Shown here: positions 47,536 to 56,436 of the stretch, one piece after another | Layout of the letters: each line of letters starts with the position of its first letter | How positions within the stretch are numbered: the stretch's first letter is position 1 | NCBI GenBank assembly: GCA_003130845.1 | Contig: QEXW01000111.1 | Coordinates: forward strand, 17,707-81,706 | Reading direction: 5' to 3' | DNA length: 64,000 bases | Source: Anaerolineae bacterium | GTDB taxonomy: Bacteria; Chloroflexota; Anaerolineae; Anaerolineales; Villigracilaceae | The notes under the pieces: model-generated | What the model was told of the DNA's origin: nothing | The model's database searches: none | The model's input: only the letters and a program-made list of their open reading frames with translations | Translations under genes and position numbers: made by a program

Positions 47536-50493
47536 ATGAAAGCTCAAAACGTATCCTGTTGCCGCCCGGTGATGTGGCGTATGCTGCAAGGGCTGATTAT
47601 CCTGGCGCTGGCGTTCAGCACGCTGGTTGCCAACCTTCCCCAAGCGTCTGCTCTTGGAACGCAATTCCAAAACATTCAAGTCAATACCAGCACTCCCGGC
47701 TTATACGACATTTATGAAATTGGCTTCGACCTTTCCACAACCTACAGCGCGGAAGGGCGGTTTGACCCGAACGTGGTGAATGTGCGCGCTGTCTTCAATG
47801 GCCCTGGCGGTCTTCAAGAGACCATGCCCGGCTTTTACAAGCAAAACACCTCTCCCACCTGGGCCATCCGCTACGCGCCGCGCGTGCCAGGCACCTACAA
47901 CGTCACCTTGATTGTGACCGATTCCAACGGCACCAACCAGGTGACCAATGCTCTCACTTTCACAACGGGTTCGCCCGTAAATGCCGGGTTCCTCCAGCGC
48001 GACCCCCTTAACCCGGCGCGGCTCATGACCTCGAACGGCAATGCCTATGTGATGGTGGGCATTAATACCGCTTGGGAAGATGACTTGCCCGGCGGCGGTT
48101 GGGATTTGGGCATGGTACAGGTATTCGATGCCATGACCAATTTCAACATCAACACCGGGCGCGTTTTTCAGGCCTACTGGACTGCCTATCTCATCGAAGC
48201 CGCCGGACTGCAAAACGAACGCGGCTACCAATTCCAGTATGAAGGGATTGGCAAATATCACCTCGGGGCTTCCGCCAACCTGGATACAATTTTCCAAAAC
48301 GCCAAAAGCCGCGATATTCGCCTAATCTATTCCGTTTTCGAGCATTTGGGCTTTGCGTCTAGCGCGCAATGGGGGCGCAATGCTTACAACACAGCCAATG
48401 GCGGCCCCTGCCCAGATGCACAGTGCTTTGTGTCGAACGCCGTTGCCAAAGAATACGTCAAACGTCACCTGCGCTATACCTTCGCGCGCTGGGGCGCGTA
48501 CACCTCGTTTGGCATCATGGAACTGTGGAACGAAGCAGATAATGGCGCCCACAATATGTGGACCGACCAGACTCAGGCCAGCGTGCTTGCCTGGCACCAG
48601 GAAATGGATGCCTACTGGAAAAGCCTGGATTTTTATGCCCGGCCAACCACCACTTCGTTTGCCTGGCGCGACCATCAATGGCCAGAAGATTTCAACCAGC
48701 ACCAGAACACCTGGCCTGCCATGCCGTATTTCGACATCACCAACCAACACCGCTACCCAAGCACATCCGGCACGGTGACGATTGACACCTTCACCCATCA
48801 GATTAACTGGCTGAAAAACAGCAGCGGCGCCGTTCGCCCAGCCTTCATCGAAGAATATGGTATTGTTGGCGAAACGCTCACCTGGCAAGACCCGAACGGT
48901 TACTACTTCCACGATGGAACCTGGGTGCCGTTTTTCTTTGCCGAAGCCGCCGGGACGAACTTCATCTGGCGCGTGGACTATCGTTTTCTGCCCACTTCGC
49001 CCACCTTCAACGGTTACAAAGGCTTTGGCGCGTTCATCAAACCAGAATTTCCATACCTGCGCGCTATGGCTTTCCAAGAACCGCAGGCCCTTGCCAACAA
49101 CGTCAAAGTGGGCGTGTACAAAAACGCCAATCGCGCCATCCTGATGTTCCGCGATTGGGATGCCGACCCGGTCGTCAACAATGGACCCAATCAGCCCACC
49201 GAAAACATCGGTAACTACACGTTGAGCGGCATGGCGAACGGGACATACACCGTCGAGTTCTGGAATACGATGACGGGCGCGATAATTTCGACCACCAGCG
49301 CCTCGGCCTCAGGCGGTAACGTTACCTTCACCGTGCCGCCCTTCCAACGCGCCATCGCCGTCAAAGTCTACGGCGGTTCGAGCGGGCCGACTTCCACCCC
49401 CACCCGTACCCCCACCCCTGGGCCTTCAGCAACGCCGACCCGCACGCCAACGTCTACCATTCCACCCACATCCACCAACACCCCGCCAGCCGGCAGTTGC
49501 AGCGGCCTGACCAAGTTCACCGGCCTGACCGCCGCCAGCACCATCGGCGAATCGGGCAGCCTGACCGAGTACACCCCGGTAGGCAACCTGACCAACGAAC
49601 AGGCTTCCATCGGCGCCAATCCGCCCTTCAGCCATCCCACCAGTTTCTACAAAGCCGGCTGGCACACTACCCCCTCCAACCCCACAAACCTGTATGTGGA
49701 TTTAGGAACAACGCAATGCGTCAAAGAAGTGCATTTCTTCGATGACCAGGGCGCTGGCACGGTCAAGGTCTTCACAGGCACGCCTGGCAACTGGACTCAG
49801 GTCGCAACAACCGACACCGACCAATACCTGGCCTGGCGCACGCTCGATATTCCCGATACCAATACCCGCTATGTGCGCTTCCAATTCCTGGCCGAAACGG
49901 CCATTGGCGAAGTCGCCATTATGGTTGGGAGCGGCGCTGGCGGCCCCACCAACACCCCGACCAACACTGCCGTACCTGCTACCCCCACCCGCACCCCAAC
50001 CAATACGCCCGTTCCGCCTACGCCGACCTTCACACCGGTTCCGCCCACCCCAACCAACACCACCGTGCCGGGCGGATGTACCGGGTTGGTGAAACTCACC
50101 GGCCTGACCGCCGCCAGCACCATCGGCGAATCGGGCAGCCTGACGGAATACGGCCCGGTGGGCAACATGACAAATGAACAAAATGCCACTACCCCCACCA
50201 GTTTCTACAAAGCCGGGTGGTACACCTCCCCCTCCAACCCCACCACCCTGTATGTGGATTTGGGCGCTGTTCGCTGCCTAAAAGAAATTCGCTTTTTCGA
50301 TGACCAAGGCAGCGGCACAGTCACCATCTTCGTCGGCACGCCAGGCAATTGGACGCAAGTCGCTTCCACCGATACCGACCTCTATCAGGTCTGGCGGACA
50401 ATTACGCTGAACAACGTCTCAACCCGCTATGTCCGCTTCCGCTTTGTGGACCAGACTGCGCTGGGCGAAGTCGTCTTCTATATCGGCCAATAA
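47536..50493 (+). CDS. Secreted DUF5060-type glycoside hydrolase with two discoidin-like modules
   Basis: About 985 residues. The signal peptide ends near ANLPQASA (about 38). A DUF5060-like beta-sandwich follows (about 45-150), then a clan GH-A barrel with putative acid/base Glu333 in MELWNEADN and nucleophile at 439-440 (FIEEYGIVG). A beta domain ends near 620. Two repeats of about 125 residues, each after a Thr/Pro linker, look like discoidin/F5-8C carbohydrate-binding modules (SFYKAGWHTTPSNPTNLYVDLG; SFYKAGWYTSPSNPTTLYVDLG). The family's substrates vary and I cannot assign one. The ATG at 47536 has GGAG eight bases upstream and a good signal peptide. It is paralogous to the next gene. Confidence 0.85.
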   Translation: MKAQNVSCCRPVMWRMLQGLIILALAFSTLVANLPQASALGTQFQNIQVNTSTPGLYDIYEIGFDLSTTYSAEGRFDPNVVNVRAVFNGPGGLQETMPGFYKQNTSPTWAIRYAPRVPGTYNVTLIVTDSNGTNQVTNALTFTTGSPVNAGFLQRDPLNPARLMTSNGNAYVMVGINTAWEDDLPGGGWDLGMVQVFDAMTNFNINTGRVFQAYWTAYLIEAAGLQNERGYQFQYEGIGKYHLGASANLDTIFQNAKSRDIRLIYSVFEHLGFASSAQWGRNAYNTANGGPCPDAQCFVSNAVAKEYVKRHLRYTFARWGAYTSFGIMELWNEADNGAHNMWTDQTQASVLAWHQEMDAYWKSLDFYARPTTTSFAWRDHQWPEDFNQHQNTWPAMPYFDITNQHRYPSTSGTVTIDTFTHQINWLKNSSGAVRPAFIEEYGIVGETLTWQDPNGYYFHDGTWVPFFFAEAAGTNFIWRVDYRFLPTSPTFNGYKGFGAFIKPEFPYLRAMAFQEPQALANNVKVGVYKNANRAILMFRDWDADPVVNNGPNQPTENIGNYTLSGMANGTYTVEFWNTMTGAIISTTSASASGGNVTFTVPPFQRAIAVKVYGGSSGPTSTPTRTPTPGPSATPTRTPTSTIPPTSTNTPPAGSCSGLTKFTGLTAASTIGESGSLTEYTPVGNLTNEQASIGANPPFSHPTSFYKAGWHTTPSNPTNLYVDLGTTQCVKEVHFFDDQGAGTVKVFTGTPGNWTQVATTDTDQYLAWRTLDIPDTNTRYVRFQFLAETAIGEVAIMVGSGAGGPTNTPTNTAVPATPTRTPTNTPVPPTPTFTPVPPTPTNTTVPGGCTGLVKLTGLTAASTIGESGSLTEYGPVGNMTNEQNATTPTSFYKAGWYTSPSNPTTLYVDLGAVRCLKEIRFFDDQGSGTVTIFVGTPGNWTQVASTDTDLYQVWRTITLNNVSTRYVRFRFVDQTALGEVVFYIGQ

Positions 50494-50509
50494 GTCATTC
50501 CGCGTTACG

Positions 50510-50543
50510 CTCCTGAGGGTGAAAGAAATTTCACCCTCAGGAG
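50510..50543 (+). promoter_or_regulatory. Perfect 15-bp hairpin with GAAA loop that contains the ribosome site of the next gene
   Basis: CTCCTGAGGGTGAAA pairs perfectly with TTTCACCCTCAGGAG around a GAAA tetraloop. The 3' arm ends in AGGAG, the only Shine-Dalgarno-like sequence before the ATG at 50556, 13 bases away. Folding would hide it. It may be a terminator/attenuator between the two paralogous hydrolase genes or a translational control. Confidence 0.7.
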
Positions 50544-50555
50544 ATACCCTAAGCC

Positions 50556-52604
50556 ATGAAAACCACCCGTTCAACATCCGCACTGCTGCAAGTCATCTGT
50601 TTCTTTGGTCTTATCCTGGCGCTCTTTTTTTCGAGCCTGCCGCCTGTTTTCGCGCAAGCCTCGCCTTTTCTCAACCTATCGGTGAACACTGATTCGCCGC
50701 CGCTGTATGACATTTACGAAATCCGCTTCGACTTGCTGACAAAATACGAAGGCCGCGACCGTTTCGACCCGGCCATCGTTGACCCGCGCGCCATCTTCAC
50801 CCTGCCGGATGGGCGGCAGGAGACCATGCCGGGTTTCTTCAAACAAGAAGAATCGCCGCAGTGGGCCATCCGCTACGCGCCGCGCGTGCCAGGTGAATAC
50901 AAAGTGACTCTTATCCTAACCGATGCGAATGGAACGCAAACCCTGTCCGATGCGTTGACCTTTACGACTGCGCCTGCCCGCAGCAGCGGCTTTGTGGAAG
51001 TGGACCCGAACAACCCCGTCCGCTTGCGCACCAGCAATGGCGATGGCTTCGTCATGATTGGCGTTAATACCGCCTGGGAAGATGACCTGTATAACCGCAC
51101 CTGGGATTTGGGCATGGTCAAAACCTTCGATGCCATGCAGGCCTACAACATGAACTTTGGGCGCGTGTTTGGCGATGCGCTGTGGACGGCTTATTTCCTC
51201 GAAGCCTACGGCACGCAGCGTGAGCGTGGCTATGCCCGACTATATGAAGGATTGGGAAACTATCAGTTGGAGGCCGCTCACGACGGCGATTTAATTTTCC
51301 AAAATGCCCAAGAGCGCGATATTTACTTCAGTTATGTCTTACTCGAACACTTAGCCTTTGCCAAAGGCTATCAGTGGGAACGCAACGCCTACAACGCCGC
51401 CAATGGCGGGCCATGCGAAGTGAATACCTGTTTTTGGACCAACCCCATCGCCAAAGAATTTATCCAACGCCGTATGCGCTACATTTTTGCGCGCTACGGT
51501 TCATACAGGTCATTTGCTTTTCTGGAATTTTGGAACGAGGTTGATAACGGCACGCACAATATGTGGACGGCCGAAACACAAGCCGATGTGCTGGCCTGGC
51601 ATGAGGAAATGGACGCTTATTGGAAAAGCATAGATTTCTACCGCCGCCCCACCACTACATCCTATGCCTGGCGCGACCACCAATGGCCAGAAGATTACAA
51701 TCAATACCAGAATAGCTGGCCGGCCATGCCCTATTTCGATGTGGTAAATCAGCACCGCTACCCCAGCAACTTTGGCACGGTGACAGTGGAGACATGGCTG
51801 GACCAAGTGCGCTGGATGCAAGGCAGCGCAGACCATCCGCGCCCGGCCTACATTGGCGAATATGCAGTGGTGGGCGAAACCGCTACTGTGCGTGACCCCT
51901 TCGGCCATTACTTTCACGATGGCGCCTGGGTGCCGTTCTTCTTTGCGGAAGCGGCGGGGACCAATCTCATCTGGCGGGTGGATGCGCTCTTCCGCCCCAC
52001 CTCGCCCACTTCCGATGGCTACCGCGCGTTTGGCGCGTTCATCCGGCCTGAATTCAAGGTTTTGCCTTCGATGAAGTTCTACCCGCCTGAAAAAGTGACC
52101 GCCAACGTGCAGGTGGGAAAATATGCCAACAAGGAGCGCGCCCTGCTCTTGTTCCGCGATTTCGATGCCGACCCGGTCAAGAACAATACGCGCAACCAGC
52201 CAAAGGTCGAGCCGTTTTCTTACACCCTACAAGGGCTGGCAGACGGTGATTACGTCATCGAATTCTGGCACACCATGAGCGGCGAGGTGCTTTCGAGGGC
52301 GGGCGCAGTTTCGACAAATGGGGCAATAACCTTCGATGTGCCATCCTTTCAGCGCGCGCTAGCGGTGAAAGTGTATGCCGGAACGTTTGTACCCACGCCC
52401 ACCCCCGCGCCATCCGCTACGCCCGCGCCGACGGAGACTGCTGCTCCGCTGTTAGCAACGCAAACGCCCCTTGCAACGGAAGCAGGCTCCAGCCCAGTCG
52501 CTGCGCCCGCGCCCCTAGGAGCGTGGACAGTCGCCCTGGGGATTGGAATTCTGATAGCAGCCAGCACGGCGATTTACTGGCTGCGCGGGCGCAAATCCAA
52601 ATAA
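50556..52604 (+). CDS. Membrane-anchored DUF5060-type glycoside hydrolase
   Basis: The 682-residue paralogue of the preceding enzyme has a signal peptide (to about residue 34, PPVFAQA), a DUF5060-like domain (LYDIYEIRFDLLTKYEGRDRFDPAIVDPRAIF-type start), the clan GH-A barrel with putative Glu328 (FLEFWNEVDN) and Glu435 (YIGEYAVVG), then a Thr/Pro/Ala linker and a C-terminal membrane helix (WTVALGIGILIAASTAIYWLRGRKSK in outline, basic tail). So it is held on the cell surface, whereas its neighbour is released or bound to polysaccharide. Both lie between the binding protein and the permeases, which fits generation of oligosaccharides at the importer. Confidence 0.86.
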   Translation: MKTTRSTSALLQVICFFGLILALFFSSLPPVFAQASPFLNLSVNTDSPPLYDIYEIRFDLLTKYEGRDRFDPAIVDPRAIFTLPDGRQETMPGFFKQEESPQWAIRYAPRVPGEYKVTLILTDANGTQTLSDALTFTTAPARSSGFVEVDPNNPVRLRTSNGDGFVMIGVNTAWEDDLYNRTWDLGMVKTFDAMQAYNMNFGRVFGDALWTAYFLEAYGTQRERGYARLYEGLGNYQLEAAHDGDLIFQNAQERDIYFSYVLLEHLAFAKGYQWERNAYNAANGGPCEVNTCFWTNPIAKEFIQRRMRYIFARYGSYRSFAFLEFWNEVDNGTHNMWTAETQADVLAWHEEMDAYWKSIDFYRRPTTTSYAWRDHQWPEDYNQYQNSWPAMPYFDVVNQHRYPSNFGTVTVETWLDQVRWMQGSADHPRPAYIGEYAVVGETATVRDPFGHYFHDGAWVPFFFAEAAGTNLIWRVDALFRPTSPTSDGYRAFGAFIRPEFKVLPSMKFYPPEKVTANVQVGKYANKERALLLFRDFDADPVKNNTRNQPKVEPFSYTLQGLADGDYVIEFWHTMSGEVLSRAGAVSTNGAITFDVPSFQRALAVKVYAGTFVPTPTPAPSATPAPTETAAPLLATQTPLATEAGSSPVAAPAPLGAWTVALGIGILIAASTAIYWLRGRKSK

Positions 52605-52622
52605 AAAACAGGAGGCTTTCTC

Positions 52623-53522
52623 ATGGCAAAATCGCAATCGGGCAAAATGTCCAAACAGGACTGGTGGGGCTATGCGTTTATCTCGCCGTTCTACATCCTG
52701 TTCGCGGTGTTCGGTCTGTATCCGCTGTTGTTTTCCTTTGTGTTGAGCTTTACCGATTGGAAGGGGCGCGGCCCGCTGAACTTCATCGGCTGGGCAAACT
52801 ACGCTCTGATGTTGAAGGACAACGTTTTCTGGCAGTCGGTGCAGAACGGCGTCATCATATTCCTGATCTATGTGCCAATCATGACGTTTTTGGCGCTGGT
52901 GTTAGCCGTCATCCTAAACTCGCCACGCATTCGCGGCTACAAGTTCTTCCGCCTGATTATTTTCTTGCCGTATATTACCAACATGGTGGCAGCAGGGTTC
53001 GTCTTTCAATCGCTGCTCAACCAGGAAGTGGGCTTGTTCAACTTAGCGCTCGAGGCAATCGGACTGCCGGCCGTTCCCTGGCTCAATTCTATTTGGGGCG
53101 CGCGCGTTTCGCTGGGTATTTTGGTCACTTGGGCCTGGCTGGGCTACAACATGGTCATCATGCTGGCCGGCTTGCAAACGATTGACCGTGAGTTGACGGA
53201 AGCCGCTCTGATTGATGGCGCGACACCGGTACAATCGTTCTTTTACATCACCGTGCCGCTCATGCGTCCAGTCATCTTGTTTTCGGTCATTCTTTCGACC
53301 ATTGGCAGTTTTGGACTGTTCACCGAATTGGTCTCGCTTTTTCCACAATCGCAGGGCATGGGGCCGCTCAATTCAACGGTGACGCCGCTTTTGGTAATTT
53401 TCAGGCAGACTTTCAATAATTTCCGCTTTGGCTACGCCTCGGCGCTGGGTTATTCCTTCTTTGCCCTGATTTTCGTCGTCACCGTTCTGCAATTCCGCTT
53501 CTTCGACCGGAGCGAGGAGTAA
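52623..53522 (+). CDS. ABC sugar transporter permease (MalF type)
   Basis: The 299-residue protein has six predicted helices and the EAA loop EAALIDGATPVQSFFYITVPLMRP. The N-terminal GYAFISPFYILFAVFGLYPLLFSFVLSFTDW is typical of MalF/UgpA-type permeases. GGAGG lies nine bases before the ATG, just after the stop of the membrane-anchored hydrolase. It pairs with the following MalG-type permease and the 45950-47359 binding protein. Confidence 0.95.
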   Translation: MAKSQSGKMSKQDWWGYAFISPFYILFAVFGLYPLLFSFVLSFTDWKGRGPLNFIGWANYALMLKDNVFWQSVQNGVIIFLIYVPIMTFLALVLAVILNSPRIRGYKFFRLIIFLPYITNMVAAGFVFQSLLNQEVGLFNLALEAIGLPAVPWLNSIWGARVSLGILVTWAWLGYNMVIMLAGLQTIDRELTEAALIDGATPVQSFFYITVPLMRPVILFSVILSTIGSFGLFTELVSLFPQSQGMGPLNSTVTPLLVIFRQTFNNFRFGYASALGYSFFALIFVVTVLQFRFFDRSEE

Positions 53523-53527
53523 ACGCA

Positions 53528-54367
53528 ATGAATCCCTACAAACTTCAACAGCTAGTCACAGACATCCTGTTGCACGGCATTCTCATTCTGGTCTCCCTGT
53601 TCATGGTTTTGCCGTTTGTCTGGATGGTCAGCACCTCCTTCAAACCCGAAAACGAAGTCTATACGACCAAACCGACCCTGATTTCGCCCAACTCGTCTTT
53701 CTATGCTTACGAGCAGTTGATTGTCAAGCAGAACATTCTGAACAATCTCAAAAATTCGGTGGTTGTCTCCACGCTCTATACGCTGGCAGCGCTGTTCTTT
53801 TGCTCGCTGGGCGGCTACGGGTTTGCCAAATACAAATTCAAAGGTAAAAACCTGCTCTTCACGCTGTTGCTCGGCACGCTGGTCATCCCCCCGGCAGTAG
53901 GCATGGTGCCGCAGTATGTCATCTTTCTCAAATTGGGCTGGATTGATAACTACTGGGGGCTGATTGTCCCCGGGGCGGCCAATGCCTTTGGCATTTTCTT
54001 CATGCGGCAGTATATTTCCACCATCCACAACGAACTGCTCGATGCCGCCCGCATTGACGGCGCGAATGAGTTCCAGATTTACTTGCGTATCATCTTGCCT
54101 ATCATCGTTCCAGGTCTGACCAGTTTGGGGCTGATTTTCTTTATGGCCTCCTGGAACAGTTACTTGTGGCCGCTGGTGCTGCTCAAAAACCCGGAAAACT
54201 TCACGCTGCCGTTGATGATTCGCATGCAAATTCACGGCCTGACCGGTCAGACTTCATTCCCGTACCAAATGGCGGCCTCGGTCATCAGCATTGTGCCGCT
54301 GCTGGTCATCTTCATCCTCTTCCAGCGCCGGTTTCTTGAAGGGATTACAGCAGGAGCGATTAAGTAA
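53528..54367 (+). CDS. ABC sugar transporter permease (MalG type)
   Basis: The 279-residue protein has six predicted helices, MVLPFVWMVSTSFKPENEVY near the start and the EAA-type loop DAARIDGANEFQIYLRIILPIIVP. The gene starts five bases after its partner and ends directly against the ATG of the GH42 gene (stop TAA followed by ATG), which indicates a single transcript with coupled translation. As in the other locus, no ABC ATPase gene is present. Confidence 0.95.
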   Translation: MNPYKLQQLVTDILLHGILILVSLFMVLPFVWMVSTSFKPENEVYTTKPTLISPNSSFYAYEQLIVKQNILNNLKNSVVVSTLYTLAALFFCSLGGYGFAKYKFKGKNLLFTLLLGTLVIPPAVGMVPQYVIFLKLGWIDNYWGLIVPGAANAFGIFFMRQYISTIHNELLDAARIDGANEFQIYLRIILPIIVPGLTSLGLIFFMASWNSYLWPLVLLKNPENFTLPLMIRMQIHGLTGQTSFPYQMAASVISIVPLLVIFILFQRRFLEGITAGAIK

Positions 54368-56341
54368 ATGTTTCACTTTGGCGCCGATTACTACCCCGAA
54401 CACTGGCCCGAAAGCCGCTGGCCGACCGATGCCCGCCTGATGCAGGAAGCCGGGTTCACGGTCGTTCGCCTGGCTGAATTTGCCTGGACGAAGATAGAGC
54501 CATCTCCGGGCAAGTACCACTTTGCCTGGCTGGACCGGGCCATTGATTTGCTGGCCGCGCACGGGATTAGCGTCCTGCTCGGCACGCCCACCGCCTCGCC
54601 GCCCGCCTGGTTGATGAATCAGGATGAAACCCTGTTCCGCGTGCAGCGCGATGGCCGCCGTCATTCCTACGGCAACCGGCGCGGCTATTGCCCCAACCAT
54701 CCCGATTACCATGCCCACAGCCGCCGAATTGTCACCGTCCTGGCTGAACATTATGCCGGGAATGAAAACGTCATCGGCTGGCAGATAGACAATGAGTTCG
54801 GCGACCCGTGCTACTGTGAAATTTGCCGCCGCGCTTTCCATGAGTTCTTGAAAGAAAAGTACCAGACGCTCGATGAACTGAACACCCGCTGGGGCACCGA
54901 TTTTTGGAGCCACATCTATACCGATTGGGCGCAAATTCCGCTCCCGATGGAGGTCATTTCGGCCTCCGACCCCAGTTTGGAGCTCGATTTCAAACGCTTT
55001 GCTTCGCAGAGCTATGTGCGCTTCCAGCAGTTGCAAATAGATATTCTGCGGGAAAAAAGCCCCGGCAAGCCGATTACGCACAACTTTATGGAATTCAGTT
55101 ACGACCAGATTAATTACTTCGACCTGGCCCGTTCCCTCGATTTCGTCGCACTCGATTCCTACCCGCGTGGATTTTGGTCGCCCAAACTGGCGCCCAATCC
55201 GGCGCACATCGCACTCGACCTGGATGCCGCGCGCGGCTTGAAGCAAAAGAATTTCTGGATGATGGAACAGCAATCTGGCCCCAGCGGCGCGCACTACGTC
55301 GGTGAAACACCGCGCCCAGGCGAGATTCGCCTGTGGGCTTATCAATCCATCGCACACGGCGCGGATGCCATCCTGTTTTTCCGCTGGCGCACCTGCCGAT
55401 TTGGCGTGGAGCAATACTGGCACGGCATTCTCGACCATGCCGGCCTGCCCAACCGCCGTTACGAAGAAGTAAAACGCATGGGAAGCGAGTTGAAATTGCT
55501 GGCTGAGATTGCAGGCTCAAAACCGCAGGCGCAAACGGCCATTCTCGTCTCACCTGATTCGCGCTTTGCTTTCCATATCCAACCCAACAATGCAGCCTTT
55601 AATTACAAACAGCACGTTCGAGATATTTACGCGCCGCTCCATCGGCGGCATGTGACAGTGGATATCCTCAGCGAATCGGCTGATTTTTCTGCCTATCGTC
55701 TGCTCTTTGCGCCCGCACTCTACGTCCTGCCCCAAGCGCTGGCCGAAAAACTCAAACAATTTGTGGCTCAAGGCGGCACGCTAGTTCTCACCCCTCGCAG
55801 CGGCGTCAAGGACGAACATAACCTGGTTGTAGATGCTCCCCTGCCAGGCTTGCTCACCGAACTGGTTGGCGCGGTCGTAGAAGAATACGACTCGCCCGCT
55901 CCTGACATGCAAAATCACCTGGAATTTAGCCTGCCCGGCCTGACCGCGCAACCATCCGCTTTAGGCTGGCGCGACATTCTGCGCCCCGCTACGGCGCGCG
56001 TCATTGCCTGCTACGGGCGCGATTATTACGCCGGAAAACCCGCTATTGTCCTGAACCAATATGGCCAGGGGCAGGTGCTTTACATTGGCACATTTAGCGA
56101 TGAAACACTCTACGAAGCCCTCACCGACTGGCTGCTGACCCTCTCGAACGTTTCTCCGGTCTTGCCGGTCTCTTCCTCAATAGAAGTAACGCAACGTGGC
56201 GATTTCTACTTTCTGCTCAACCATTCCGCCCAAACCGAAACTGTTCAACTACCGCGCAAAATGTTCAACCTGCTCACCACCCAACCAGTGGAAACCCTTG
56301 CGCTCGCAGCGCATGAAGTTGCCATTTTGAAATCGGTTTAA
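54368..56341 (+). CDS. GH42 beta-galactosidase-type enzyme
   Basis: The 657-residue protein has the GH42 barrel (MFHFGADYYPEHWPESRWPTDARLMQEAGFTVVRLAEFAW), acid/base Glu143 (WQIDNEFG) and nucleophile Glu300 (WMMEQQSGPSG), a Cys-rich segment (DPCYCEIC) as in zinc-binding GH42 enzymes, the trimerisation domain and a small C-terminal beta domain. It lacks a signal peptide and acts on imported oligosaccharides. GH42 enzymes release beta-D-galactose or, in some members, alpha-L-arabinopyranose, which fits arabinogalactan or galactan side chains of pectin. The ATG directly follows the permease stop. Confidence 0.95.
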   Translation: MFHFGADYYPEHWPESRWPTDARLMQEAGFTVVRLAEFAWTKIEPSPGKYHFAWLDRAIDLLAAHGISVLLGTPTASPPAWLMNQDETLFRVQRDGRRHSYGNRRGYCPNHPDYHAHSRRIVTVLAEHYAGNENVIGWQIDNEFGDPCYCEICRRAFHEFLKEKYQTLDELNTRWGTDFWSHIYTDWAQIPLPMEVISASDPSLELDFKRFASQSYVRFQQLQIDILREKSPGKPITHNFMEFSYDQINYFDLARSLDFVALDSYPRGFWSPKLAPNPAHIALDLDAARGLKQKNFWMMEQQSGPSGAHYVGETPRPGEIRLWAYQSIAHGADAILFFRWRTCRFGVEQYWHGILDHAGLPNRRYEEVKRMGSELKLLAEIAGSKPQAQTAILVSPDSRFAFHIQPNNAAFNYKQHVRDIYAPLHRRHVTVDILSESADFSAYRLLFAPALYVLPQALAEKLKQFVAQGGTLVLTPRSGVKDEHNLVVDAPLPGLLTELVGAVVEEYDSPAPDMQNHLEFSLPGLTAQPSALGWRDILRPATARVIACYGRDYYAGKPAIVLNQYGQGQVLYIGTFSDETLYEALTDWLLTLSNVSPVLPVSSSIEVTQRGDFYFLLNHSAQTETVQLPRKMFNLLTTQPVETLALAAHEVAILKSV

Positions 56342-56436
56342 AACGCCCCTTTCACACCGGGCATTCCTAACGGATACATCTATCCGGTTTGTTGGTGTTG
56401 CCACTCGCCGGTAAAAACTACACATGGACAAGAACG

